Shown here in pieces: positions 18,384-26,585 of a DNA stretch of 46,185 nt. The stretch comes from a virus: positions 1-46,185 of IMG/VR virus record IMGVR_UViG_3300044547_000416; one strand, written 5' to 3'. The notes beneath the pieces are model-generated. The model worked only from the letters and a program-made list of their open reading frames with translations, made no database searches and was not told the origin of the DNA. Numbering within the stretch: the stretch's first letter is position 1; each line of letters starts with the position of its first letter. The translations under genes and the position numbers were made by a program.

Positions 18384-19013
18384 ATGGGATATTTAGATAA
18401 TTCAACAATTACTGTAGATGCTATTCTTACCAAAAAAGGTAGACAAAAATTAGCACAAGGACAATCTTTAAACATTACAAAGTTCGCTTTAGGTGATGAT
18501 GAGATTGATTACCAACTATATGAACCAGCTCACCCAAAGGGTAACCAATCAGCTGATTCAGCTATTTTAGCACTTCCAATCACTCAGGCATCTCCTGATG
18601 AAACGCAAGTATTAAGATATAAGATATTAACTTTACCAAAAGGTGCTACAAGAATACCAACGGTAAATATAGGTACAAATTCAATCACATCGTATCAAAG
18701 CGATGGAGCAACAGCGTTTAATCCAAATACCAATCCAGTTGCAAACAATTCAGCTGGATATACGGCAGTATTAGCAGACCAAAGAGCTGGTACTATACAA
18801 GTAACAGAAGCTACAACTGGTGGTACAACAATACCTGTATTCTTAGGAGAGGATGTAACATCTACGGCACAGGTAGTAACTGGAAAGAAATTTACATTCA
18901 CACCTAATCCAAGATTAACAACGGATGTTGCAACAACAATAACTGTTTATGGTAATGAGACTGGTGGTTCTGTTTCGATACCGGTAACTATAACGTATAA
19001 AGCAACAGCATAA
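18384..19013 (+). CDS. Conserved virion protein of unknown function
   Basis: The N-terminus (GYLDNSTITVDAILTKKGRQKLAQG...ITKFALGDDEIDYQLY, residues 2-52) is a pattern I associate with structural proteins of large and distant T4-like phages. The second half (about 120-209) is a separate beta-rich, Thr-rich domain that looks like an Ig-like module (VTGKKFTFTPNPRLTTDVATTITVYGNE). It starts a three-gene group, all probably tail or baseplate proteins. The biochemical role is not known to me. Confidence 0.65.
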   Translation: MGYLDNSTITVDAILTKKGRQKLAQGQSLNITKFALGDDEIDYQLYEPAHPKGNQSADSAILALPITQASPDETQVLRYKILTLPKGATRIPTVNIGTNSITSYQSDGATAFNPNTNPVANNSAGYTAVLADQRAGTIQVTEATTGGTTIPVFLGEDVTSTAQVVTGKKFTFTPNPRLTTDVATTITVYGNETGGSVSIPVTITYKATA

Positions 19014-19031
19014 AATAAATAGATATAAAAA

Positions 19032-20282
19032 ATGGCACTAATTAATGACTTAAATATAACCTCCCAAATAGCTGCATTAGCTAATTCTGGACAGGTTGAC
19101 ACAAATCAAATCGTATCTTTACTTAATAGCGCACTTCCTGCTGGACAGCAAATTGCAAGTTCAAACGGTGGAGTAACTACTGGTGTATTTAAAAGATTTG
19201 GTGATTTTGACCAAGTAAAAGCAAAAATAGAAGTTGTAACAACTGGATTGTGGAGTGGTGATAGCGGAGTATTGACAACATTCTTTACAGCATCTGCACA
19301 AGATGATAATTGGGATGCCACTGTATTAAGTACGCAATATTATTTAAATGTATATAAGGGCAATCCTCAAGTAAGTTCATCCGCTGAAGTTCAATTTGCA
19401 GTAGCATATGGACATTATCATGGTAGTGGTTCTAGAGATTATTCAAATGAAGATACTTTGGTAGCAACTAAAGGAACATATTTCCAATACAAATCAATGT
19501 TATTGGAATTTGGAGAAACAAAATTCTCATTTAATAATAGTGTAGGAACTACAACAGACTCTAACGATATTTATGTAATTAATGTTGATAGAGGACGTTT
19601 TAGAGAATCAATGGATCCGGGTAACTGGCAATTAGCATTAAGTGGTTCTAATGGATTATTTCATTTTATCGATGATAGTGATAAAAAATTCTCTGATACG
19701 GCTGGTAAAGCTGGTAGAGTATTTAATATTGTAAGTGGTTCATTAAATTTAGGTACTGAAAATTTAGCAACAGTAAATGCAACAACTGATGCAACAACTG
19801 GGTTAGGATTCGGTAAATTCTATCCTGATAGAGGTATTATAATTTTAAATCCAAAAGCAGTTGGTTCTATGATTGGTACTGTTAGAACTACTGGTGGTAC
19901 TTCTTTAGGAAACCTTAGTGGTTCTGCATCAACAGCAGCTGAACAATATAATCACAAAAGATTATTATACGCAATAAGTGGTGGATATGATAACTCTGTT
20001 GATGAAGGTGGATTTATGGCTAGAAGAACTGAAAATGTATCAACACAACATTTCTTTGTAAGAGCAACAAATAGAGAATTTAACTATTCTAACAATCCAA
20101 CTTATGTACTTGGAGATGGTACATTTGTAGAAAGTTCATTTAATACTGACCCTTATACATATGTAACAACTGTAGGTCTTTATAATGATTCAAACGAATT
20201 AGTTGCAGTAGCTAAAACATCTCAACCAATTCCTAAATCATTTGATAAGGAAATTCTTATTAAAGTTAAATTATCATTCTAA
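19032..20282 (+). CDS. Structural protein, paralogue of the next gene
   Basis: A 416-residue beta-rich protein. The last 100 residues (REFNYSNNPTYV ... DPYTYVTTVGLYNDSNELVAVAKTSQPIPK) match the end of the gene at 20349 in order and spacing, so the two arose by duplication of at least the C-terminal domain. The N-terminus has a short helical stretch, then beta-rich sequence with many Gly and Ser. No enzyme motif is seen. A strong terminator follows the stop at 20304-20327, marking the end of this transcript. Confidence 0.7.
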   Translation: MALINDLNITSQIAALANSGQVDTNQIVSLLNSALPAGQQIASSNGGVTTGVFKRFGDFDQVKAKIEVVTTGLWSGDSGVLTTFFTASAQDDNWDATVLSTQYYLNVYKGNPQVSSSAEVQFAVAYGHYHGSGSRDYSNEDTLVATKGTYFQYKSMLLEFGETKFSFNNSVGTTTDSNDIYVINVDRGRFRESMDPGNWQLALSGSNGLFHFIDDSDKKFSDTAGKAGRVFNIVSGSLNLGTENLATVNATTDATTGLGFGKFYPDRGIIILNPKAVGSMIGTVRTTGGTSLGNLSGSASTAAEQYNHKRLLYAISGGYDNSVDEGGFMARRTENVSTQHFFVRATNREFNYSNNPTYVLGDGTFVESSFNTDPYTYVTTVGLYNDSNELVAVAKTSQPIPKSFDKEILIKVKLSF

Positions 20283-20303
20283 TTTAAACTAATATAAATT
20301 AAG

Positions 20304-20327
20304 AAACCCCCTCATTGGGGGTTTTTT
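20304..20327 (+). terminator. Rho-independent terminator
   Basis: An 8-bp stem (AAACCCCC / GGGGGTTT) with a five-base loop TCATT runs into a T tract ending at 20327. It lies 21 bases after the stop of the structural gene and just before the next promoter box, so it separates two transcription units. Confidence 0.92.
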
Positions 20328-20336
20328 GTTAAATGA

Positions 20337-20345
20337 ATATTTATA
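20337..20345 (+). promoter_or_regulatory. Candidate late promoter box ATATTTATA, unusually close to the start
   Basis: Exact ATATTTATA directly after the terminator and only 3 bases before the ATG at 20349. The other 12 boxes lie 16-41 bases upstream. If this is a -10 element, the mRNA would begin at or within the start codon. Confidence 0.55.
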
Positions 20346-20348
20346 GAT

Positions 20349-21335
20349 ATGTTAAAGGAAATACCAAAATCGGATATTATTGTTAGACCTTTTAAAGTTT
20401 ACAAAGAGTGGCTAGGTACATCGCAAGATGATACGCCTGTGGTATATGGTACTAAAATAACAAATGAAGCTTTTAATGCTGATACGGATAAATATACTAT
20501 GGTTGATAATTGTAAGGTATATGAAAAATTATTATATAATTCAGTAGCGGCACAATTTTATAAAAATCCAGCAACCGCATCTATTTTTTCAGAGGTTGGT
20601 AATAGAATATCATATGCATCAACATATGAGAGAGTTATAAATAATACTATTGCGGTAATATCAATACCTCAACAAAAATATGGGGAGGGAATAAAGCCGG
20701 GTTCTGTTGTTTTAACAAATGACCCAAATGGCACTGGCGAAGTATATACAGATGATGGTTATTCTAATTTAATAGATGGATATATTACAGTAAATGGTAA
20801 AACTATTCCTAATGTATATGGTAATATTTTCTATGATAGAGGATTAATTGTACTTACTAAAGATATTGTTAGTGGTTCTACCTTTGTTAGTTATTCATTG
20901 GATTTCCGTTCAAGTAAAACTATATATGAGAATGAAATATTTATATCTGTATTAGAAAATGAATTTAATGTATCAACAAATCCATCTTCATATCATGAGG
21001 ATGGTGGATATAATTATGTTGCGGTAATTAATGACCCGAATGATAATTCTTTAACTGAAACTTATAATAAAACTATTCACGTTGATGGTATTAGATATAT
21101 TGCAAACACAAATAGACCATTTACCTCATCGTTAGATAATACTAAAAGATTTAGTTTTGATGATTATATAGAAAGTAGTTCTTTAGACCCTACTGGTTCA
21201 TTCTTAGCACCATATATTACAACAATTGGGTTATATGATAATGAATTAAATATGGTTGCGGTGGCCAAATTGCCAAAACCAATAAAATCATTACCAGACT
21301 ACCCAGTAAACTTTATTATTCGTTTTGATACATAA
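20349..21335 (+). CDS. Structural protein, paralogue of the preceding gene
   Basis: The 328-residue protein begins MLKEIPKSDIIVRPFKVYKEW. Its end (NEFNVSTNPSSY ... APYITTIGLYDNELNMVAVAKLPKPIKSLPDYPV) parallels the end of the previous protein (gene at 19032). No catalytic motif is seen. It is probably a late tail or baseplate protein. The ATG at 20349 is well supported because no other in-frame start keeps the N-terminus, yet the leader would be almost absent if transcription starts from the adjacent box. Read-through from upstream is hindered by the terminator. Confidence 0.7.
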   Translation: MLKEIPKSDIIVRPFKVYKEWLGTSQDDTPVVYGTKITNEAFNADTDKYTMVDNCKVYEKLLYNSVAAQFYKNPATASIFSEVGNRISYASTYERVINNTIAVISIPQQKYGEGIKPGSVVLTNDPNGTGEVYTDDGYSNLIDGYITVNGKTIPNVYGNIFYDRGLIVLTKDIVSGSTFVSYSLDFRSSKTIYENEIFISVLENEFNVSTNPSSYHEDGGYNYVAVINDPNDNSLTETYNKTIHVDGIRYIANTNRPFTSSLDNTKRFSFDDYIESSSLDPTGSFLAPYITTIGLYDNELNMVAVAKLPKPIKSLPDYPVNFIIRFDT

Positions 21336-21339
21336 CGTT

Positions 21340-21348
21340 ATATTTATA
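21340..21348 (+). promoter_or_regulatory. Candidate late promoter box ATATTTATA
   Basis: Exact ATATTTATA, 20 bases before the ATG at 21369. Confidence 0.55.
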
Positions 21349-21368
21349 CATAGAAAACAATTTAAGAT

Positions 21369-21587
21369 ATGTCATTAGTTGATTTATACACAAAGAGCAC
21401 TCCAAAGACTGCAAAAATAGATGTAAAGGGTAAAGATAAAACACCAATAGGTGTAGAGCTTCCATTTGATGGTTCTAAAGATTTAATGAAGTCTGACCTT
21501 TCTAAACCAAGAAAAGGTGCATTAGGACAAGGTACAGGTGGATATGATAATAAAAAAGTATATTCTACCTCTATAAAAAACAAATAA
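21369..21587 (+). CDS. Small basic hypothetical protein (72 aa)
   Basis: A Lys-rich, Gly/Pro-containing protein without predicted helices or membrane segments, probably largely unstructured (KPRKGALGQGTGGYDNKK near the end). It has its own candidate late promoter and is followed without a gap by a GTG-started nuclease gene. The GQGTGGYDNK motif recalls QGDGGYRTMN in the 167-residue protein before gp25, but the similarity is too short to claim relation. Function unknown. Confidence 0.6.
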   Translation: MSLVDLYTKSTPKTAKIDVKGKDKTPIGVELPFDGSKDLMKSDLSKPRKGALGQGTGGYDNKKVYSTSIKNK

Positions 21588-22001
21588 GTGAGCTGGAAAT
21601 TTAATGGAAATATTGTTACAGAAGAAACCACACCTGACGGCGCGGTTGGATTTGTCTATAAAATGATTGATACCAGAACTGGTAGATTTTATATAGGAAA
21701 GAAATCCCTATCTCAAACCCGCAGATTGAAACCCCTTAAAGGAAAGACTCGTAAAAGGGTTGTAAAGAAAGCATCTGATTGGGAAAAATACTATTCATCA
21801 AACGAATGGATTAAATCTGAAGTAAAAGCTGGAAACGCTGAATATTTTGAAAGAGAAATAATCCAATTCTGCTTTTCGAAGAAATCTTTATCATATTACG
21901 AAATAAAATGGCAGTTTCATTACGATGTCCTTGCCAACGACCAAGCAATAAACGAAAACCTTATGGGAAAGTTCTTCCGTAGGGATATAATAAATCAATA
22001 G
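21588..22001 (+). CDS. SegE-like GIY-YIG endonuclease
   Basis: Residues 21-37 (GFVY...FYIG) form the GIY-YIG core, followed by basic residues around Arg45 and by acidic residues at E88, E90 and E105 that may supply the metal-binding Glu. The overall pattern, with SDWEKYYSSNEWIKSEV, fits the SegE-type family of phage nucleases. These cut DNA and may act as free-standing homing endonucleases. The start is a GTG directly after the previous stop; the first in-frame ATG is codon 26, inside the nuclease fold, so it cannot be the start. No separate DNA-binding module is obvious in the 137 residues. Confidence 0.8.
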   Translation: MSWKFNGNIVTEETTPDGAVGFVYKMIDTRTGRFYIGKKSLSQTRRLKPLKGKTRKRVVKKASDWEKYYSSNEWIKSEVKAGNAEYFEREIIQFCFSKKSLSYYEIKWQFHYDVLANDQAINENLMGKFFRRDIINQ

Positions 22002-22003
22002 TT

Positions 22004-22204
22004 ATGACAATACCTGAAATCGCAAAAAAGTACGGAATTTCCGAAGCTTATTTAAACGCAAAAGATGATGCACTTCAAATAGCAGCTGCATCAATAGTAG
22101 ACCTTAAAGGAATGTTGGAAGCAAACCAACCAAAAGCTCCGATTGTAGCAAAGCTGCAGTTTTTAGCTGATTTCCTTTACGATGTAAAGAATTCCAACCA
22201 TTAA
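22004..22204 (+). CDS. Small hypothetical protein (66 aa)
   Basis: An all-helical-looking protein. IPEIAKKYGISEAYLN at residues 3-18 resembles a helix-turn-helix, but the rest (ADFLYDVKNSNH at the end) gives no further support. It starts two bases after the nuclease stop and ends one base before a host-type promoter. Function unknown; a small DNA-binding protein is possible. Confidence 0.6.
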   Translation: MTIPEIAKKYGISEAYLNAKDDALQIAAASIVDLKGMLEANQPKAPIVAKLQFLADFLYDVKNSNH

Positions 22205-22236
22205 TTTGGTAAATTCCCAAAAAAGTTGTATATTTG
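22205..22236 (+). promoter_or_regulatory. Host-type Bacteroidota promoter for primase-SbcCD
   Basis: TTTG at 22205-22208 and TATATTTG at 22229-22236 are separated by 20 bases, matching the Bacteroidota -33/-7 consensus (TTTG / TAnnTTTG). It lies in the 49-base gap before the primase and 17 bases upstream of its ATG. A second promoter of the same form is at 34875-34906. Confidence 0.8.
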
Positions 22237-22253
22237 TATAGAATATACTAATA

Positions 22254-23192
22254 ATGGTATCTGGGAAGAACAAACTAACAGTCATTAACATTTTAGACAC
22301 CGCATTGGGTGTAGGTTCATCCTTAAAGGGAAACGAACAGGCCCATCACTGTCCATTTTGCAATCACCACAAAAAGAAACTACAAGTAAACTTAGATACT
22401 CAAAGATGGCACTGCTGGGTATGTGATTCTAAAGGTAGGAGTATCCAATCCCTCCTTCGCAAACTGAATGTAGATATAAGAGACCTAAATAGATTGAAAG
22501 ATATCTATGGTGAGGATGATTATACATTAGTTGAGAAAGATGAGTATGTAGCTAAGTTACAATTACCATCAGAATTTAAACAATTACACTTTAAGCCAAA
22601 AGGATTCCAACCCGAATACAATCAAGCTATTAACTACCTTAAAGAAAGAGGAATTACCCAAGCTGATATCGTTAAATATAACATCGGATATTGTTCTGAT
22701 GGATTATACTTTGGCAGAATCATTGTACCTTCGTATGATGAGAATGGTGACTTAAATTACTTTGTAGCTCGTTCATATTACAAAGAAGAACGAATGAAGT
22801 ATAAGAATCCGCCGGTTAATAGAGATGTTATTGTGTTTGAAAATCAAATCAATTGGAATGAACCTATTACTTTAGTAGAAGGTGTGTTTGATTCATTTTC
22901 AGTTAAACGAAATTGTATTCCTTTACTTGGTAAATTCTTATTGAATAAATTAAAGAATAAGATTATAGAGAAAGGAGTTAAGGATATAACAATACTATTA
23001 GATTCAGATGCTATTGCGGATTCCACAAAGCATACTGATTATTTTATAAAGAATGGTATTAATGTAAAGAATATTATACCAAAAGGAAAGGATGCAGGAG
23101 ATATGGGATTCAAAGCAGTTAGAGAATTATTAAAAGGAGCAACACAAACTGGATGGGATGACTTAGTTCTATCCAAACTAAATAATATATGA
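22254..23192 (+). CDS. DNA primase, DnaG type
   Basis: The enzyme makes RNA primers at the replication fork. A zinc-binding domain is shown by C33-P-F-C36 and C54-W-V-C57. The TOPRIM catalytic part has the V-E209-G210 motif (TLVEGVFDSFS) and L-L-D250-S-D252. At 312 residues it is the size of T4 gp61 and lacks a helicase domain, so a separate helicase must be encoded elsewhere. It is the first gene behind a host-type promoter, and its stop overlaps the next start in ATGA (23189-23192), which couples it to the SbcCD fusion. The promoter suggests early or middle expression. Confidence 0.9.
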   Translation: MVSGKNKLTVINILDTALGVGSSLKGNEQAHHCPFCNHHKKKLQVNLDTQRWHCWVCDSKGRSIQSLLRKLNVDIRDLNRLKDIYGEDDYTLVEKDEYVAKLQLPSEFKQLHFKPKGFQPEYNQAINYLKERGITQADIVKYNIGYCSDGLYFGRIIVPSYDENGDLNYFVARSYYKEERMKYKNPPVNRDVIVFENQINWNEPITLVEGVFDSFSVKRNCIPLLGKFLLNKLKNKIIEKGVKDITILLDSDAIADSTKHTDYFIKNGINVKNIIPKGKDAGDMGFKAVRELLKGATQTGWDDLVLSKLNNI

Positions 23193-26100
23193 GGTTAAAG
23201 AGAATTTATCACATTGCGGATATACACATCCGTAACATAAAAAGACACAAAGAGTTTAGAGAAGTATTCTACTCAATGTTTGAAGAAATCAAAAAGAGAG
23301 GAACGGAAGATTCTATTATCTACTTAGCTGGAGATATCGCTCATGCTAAATTGGAAATGAGTCCTGAATTGGTAAGTGAGATTAGCTGGTTGTTTACCGA
23401 ATGTAACAAACTATGTCCTACTATTGTAATCGCTGGTAATCACGATTGTAATATGAATAATTCGGACAGGTTAGATGTACTTACTCCAATCGTTGATGCA
23501 TTGAAGTTACCAAACCTAACGTATTTAAAGGATACGCAAGTTTACGGAATAGGAGATGTTGATTTTGCAGTATTCAGTATATTTGATAACAAAGATAATT
23601 GGCCAAAAGCTAACACTCTATTTGGTAATAAGAAGATTGCACTATTTCACGGACCTGTTGATAACTCTACAACCGATATAGGGTATGTAGTTAGTAGTAG
23701 ACACTTCACAACTGAAATATTTGATGGATATGATTTAGCCTTATTAGGAGATATTCACAAAAGACAAGAGATGATATCACCAAGCGGATGTAAGGTGGTA
23801 TATGCCGGTTCTTTGGTACAACAAAACTTCGGTGAAACATTAGACAAGCACGGATTCTTAGTTTGGGATTTAGATACAATGACCTATGAGGAAGTTGATA
23901 TCCAAAACGATTACGGATACTACACTTTAGATGTTGATGGTGGTATTGTGCCGGATGTAACTGATATGCCGTTATACCCTCGTTTAAGAGTGAGAATAAC
24001 TAATACGGATACCGCAGATACAAAGAGAATGATGGCTGATATTACGGCAAAGTATGGTGTGGAGGACTTTACAATCATTAGAACGGATACATTTAATAAG
24101 AAGAAAACCAACGATAGAGAAGCAAGGTTAGAAGTAGACAGCATAGCTGATATAAACCATCAAAATTCTTTAATCGGTGAGTATATTGAACGTATGATGC
24201 CATTCGTAACGAAAGAGGACTTAGCTGGAATAGAAAAAATAAATCGTGACATTAATAGTAGAATACAACCATCAGAACTACAAAGAAACATAAGCTGGAA
24301 ACCAATTAAGTTTGATTTCAGTAATATGTTCTCATACGGAGAGAAGAATGTTATTAACTTTGATAAGATAAACGGATTGATGGGATTATTCGCACCAAAT
24401 GCACAAGGTAAATCATCTCTATTTGATGCAATCTCATTTTGTTTATTTGATAAGTGTAGTAGGGCTTACAAAGCATCTGCTATTATGAACAATCGTAAAT
24501 CAGATTTCCATTGCCAATTAGAATTCTCCGTTGATGGAGTTGTTTATGGTATTCGTAGAGAAGGTAGAATTATCAATAAGGGAAAGAACGTAAAGGTAGA
24601 TGTTGATTTTTGGAGAGAGGGAGATAGTGGTAGAGAATCACTTAATGGAACGGAACGTAGAGATACAAACCAAGTTATTGAAACCTATGTAGGAAGATAT
24701 GAGGATTTCATTATGACGGCCCTTTCACTACAAGCTAACAACGCCCTATTCATTGATAAATCACAATCCGAAAGGAAAGACTTGATGGCTCAGTTTATGG
24801 GCTTGGACATATTTGATAAGTTGTATGATACTGCTACCAATGATATCAAAGATGTAAATGCACTTATCAGAAATTTCAGAAAGACCGACTTCACTTCGGA
24901 ATTAGCCCAAAAAGAAAACGACTTGAATTCAAAGAGAGAGGAATATGATAGTTTAGATGCAGAGAAGTTAGAATTAGAAAAGAGAAAAGGTGAGTTGGAT
25001 GAACAAATAATAAACCTATCTCAACAAATAGTTCCAATTCAAGGTAATTTAAACATTGATACCCTAAACTCAAAACTTAAAACGATTGAAGGTGATTTAA
25101 CAACTTGGGGTGATACTAAATCCAAATTAGTTGAAAAGCATACGGAAGCTAAAGAGTTAGTAAGGGAAGCTAAAGAAATGATTGATTCCAAAGTTACTAT
25201 AAACGGAACTGATATTGGTGATGCTCAAATACAATTGAATTTAGTTAAAGGACAAATCAAAGATACCTTACATCAGATTGAATTATTAGAAAGTGCTATT
25301 GAACATAATAAAGAGAAGTTATCACATTTAGCAGAGCATGAGTATGACCCTAATTGTAACTTTTGTATGAACAATGTATTCGTAAAGGATGCAAGGGAAA
25401 CCGAAACTAAATTAGGAGAGCAAGGTAATCAATTGGAAACCCTAAACATTTTACATGGTGCTCTTATAAATCAATTAGGTGAATTAGCTGGAGTTGAAGA
25501 ACAATTCCGTCAATGGAAAAAATGGACTGATGAAAATATTAGATTAATTGCATTAAGAGAAAGATTAGAAGCCGATGGTAAAACCGCAGAATCAAGAATT
25601 GAATTATTACAACATCAATTAGAAACAGCAAAGGCTGATATTAAAAGATATAATGATAATGTAGAAACAATTACAAACAATACTTCTTTAGTAAATCAAA
25701 TTGAAAATATTAAAGAGGAAAAGCAAGGTATTGAAACTCAAATATCTAATGTCAATAAAAAGATGCTAAAATTAATGTCAGAGGTAGGTGCAACAAAAAC
25801 CTACATTGATAATATGGTAGCTAAGATGGAGGAAGTGAAAGAATTGGAAAGTAAAAACCAATTATACACATTCTACTTAGATGCAGTTAAGAAAGATGGT
25901 GTACCATATGAGTTAATATCTAAAGCACTTCCAGCAATTGAAAACGAAGTGAATAATATATTAGGGCAGGTAGTAGACTTCTCAATATCAATGGATACCG
26001 ATGGAAAGAACATTAACGCTAGAATAGTTTATGAAGACCAGGAATGGGCTTTAGAGATGTGTAGTGGTATGGAGAAGTTCATATCGGGATTAGCGATTAG

Positions 26101-26332
26101 AGTGGCTCTAATTAACATATGCAACCTGCCTAGACCTAACTTCTTAGTAATCGATGAAGGGTTTGGTACATTGGATGCAGATAACCTATCATCTCTATTT
26201 ATGATGATGCAATATCTTAAAACTCAATTCGATTTCATTTGGGTTATTTCTCACTTAGAACAAATGAGAGATATTGTGGATGGACTTATTGAAATTAAAA
26301 AAATAGATGGTTTTAGTAAGATTAACTTCTAA
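23189..26332 (+). CDS. Mre11-Rad50 (gp47-gp46 / SbcD-SbcC) fusion recombination nuclease
   Basis: The N-terminal third is a calcineurin-type phosphoesterase: D11-I-H13, G-D49, G83-N-H-D86, F-H154-G and G-D188-I-H190 supply the metal ligands of the Mre11/gp47 nuclease. From about residue 375 an SMC-like ATPase starts, with Walker A A-P-N-A-Q-G-K408-S409, a long coiled coil, a zinc-hook C723-N-F-C726, a signature S959-G-M-E962 and Walker B F-L-V-I-D989-E990. In T4 the two are separate proteins that process ends for recombination-dependent replication; here they form one 1047-residue chain with no internal stop or likely second start at the joint. A terminator follows at 26353. Confidence 0.93.
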   Translation: MRLKRIYHIADIHIRNIKRHKEFREVFYSMFEEIKKRGTEDSIIYLAGDIAHAKLEMSPELVSEISWLFTECNKLCPTIVIAGNHDCNMNNSDRLDVLTPIVDALKLPNLTYLKDTQVYGIGDVDFAVFSIFDNKDNWPKANTLFGNKKIALFHGPVDNSTTDIGYVVSSRHFTTEIFDGYDLALLGDIHKRQEMISPSGCKVVYAGSLVQQNFGETLDKHGFLVWDLDTMTYEEVDIQNDYGYYTLDVDGGIVPDVTDMPLYPRLRVRITNTDTADTKRMMADITAKYGVEDFTIIRTDTFNKKKTNDREARLEVDSIADINHQNSLIGEYIERMMPFVTKEDLAGIEKINRDINSRIQPSELQRNISWKPIKFDFSNMFSYGEKNVINFDKINGLMGLFAPNAQGKSSLFDAISFCLFDKCSRAYKASAIMNNRKSDFHCQLEFSVDGVVYGIRREGRIINKGKNVKVDVDFWREGDSGRESLNGTERRDTNQVIETYVGRYEDFIMTALSLQANNALFIDKSQSERKDLMAQFMGLDIFDKLYDTATNDIKDVNALIRNFRKTDFTSELAQKENDLNSKREEYDSLDAEKLELEKRKGELDEQIINLSQQIVPIQGNLNIDTLNSKLKTIEGDLTTWGDTKSKLVEKHTEAKELVREAKEMIDSKVTINGTDIGDAQIQLNLVKGQIKDTLHQIELLESAIEHNKEKLSHLAEHEYDPNCNFCMNNVFVKDARETETKLGEQGNQLETLNILHGALINQLGELAGVEEQFRQWKKWTDENIRLIALRERLEADGKTAESRIELLQHQLETAKADIKRYNDNVETITNNTSLVNQIENIKEEKQGIETQISNVNKKMLKLMSEVGATKTYIDNMVAKMEEVKELESKNQLYTFYLDAVKKDGVPYELISKALPAIENEVNNILGQVVDFSISMDTDGKNINARIVYEDQEWALEMCSGMEKFISGLAIRVALINICNLPRPNFLVIDEGFGTLDADNLSSLFMMMQYLKTQFDFIWVISHLEQMRDIVDGLIEIKKIDGFSKINF

Positions 26333-26495
26333 CAACCGGTAATACATTTTTAGGTGCGGTCTTATTCAAAGACTGCACCTTTTCTTTTATAAGCGTTTCT
26401 ACTAACCCATTTATCTTATATCCTTTCTCTTTACAAAATTCCTTTAATGCTTGATGTATTTCAGCATCTATTTGTATCATTGCGTATTTTTTCAT
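26322..26495 (-). CDS. Ribbon-helix-helix DNA-binding protein (57 aa)
   Basis: This is the only minus-strand gene found. MKKYAMIQIDAEIHQALKEF (1-20) gives a beta-strand and first helix, and CKEKGYKINGLVETLIKEK (21-39) a turn and second helix, the pattern of CopG/Arc-type repressors that bind DNA as dimers. The last 16 residues are a polar tail. It is convergent with the SbcCD gene, whose stop it overlaps by 11 bases, and divergent from the tail fibre gene. Its upstream region holds a perfect 10-base direct repeat (26501-26520), a possible operator. Target and role are unknown; it may control the adjacent genes or its own expression. Confidence 0.75.
   Translation of the reverse strand: MKKYAMIQIDAEIHQALKEFCKEKGYKINGLVETLIKEKVQSLNKTAPKNVLPVVRS
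26353..26388 (+). terminator. Rho-independent terminator of the primase-SbcCD unit
   Basis: An 11-bp stem (26353-26363 with 26369-26379, one G-T pair) and loop ATTCA lead into TTTTCTTTT. It begins 20 bases after the SbcCD stop. The hairpin lies wholly inside the coding region of the minus-strand gene, on its opposite strand. In the minus direction no T tract follows, so it should act only on plus-strand transcription. Confidence 0.88.
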
Positions 26496-26500
26496 AACGT

Positions 26501-26520
26501 TTCTTTAGTTTTCTTTAGTT
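26501..26520. repeat. Perfect 10-base direct repeat, possible operator
   Basis: TTCTTTAGTT occurs twice without a gap, 5 bases upstream of the ATG of the minus-strand ribbon-helix-helix gene. A further partial copy (TTCT) follows. Repressors of this fold often bind tandem short repeats, so self-regulation is plausible. Confidence 0.5.
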
Positions 26521-26556
26521 TTCTATATATAATTATAAAGATAAATAATTATTAGA

Positions 26557-26565
26557 ATATTTATA
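26557..26565 (+). promoter_or_regulatory. Candidate late promoter box ATATTTATA
   Basis: Exact ATATTTATA, 20 bases before the ATG of the tail fibre gene at 26586. It lies 37 bases from the direct repeat, so a bound repressor could affect both directions. Confidence 0.55.
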
Positions 26566-26585
26566 ATAGAATAATAGAAATCCAC

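Noticed and set aside
26333-26585. A replication origin in the longest gap
   Set aside because: The gap is explained by a terminator, a small minus-strand gene, a two-copy direct repeat and a promoter box; no further iterons or unwinding element were seen.
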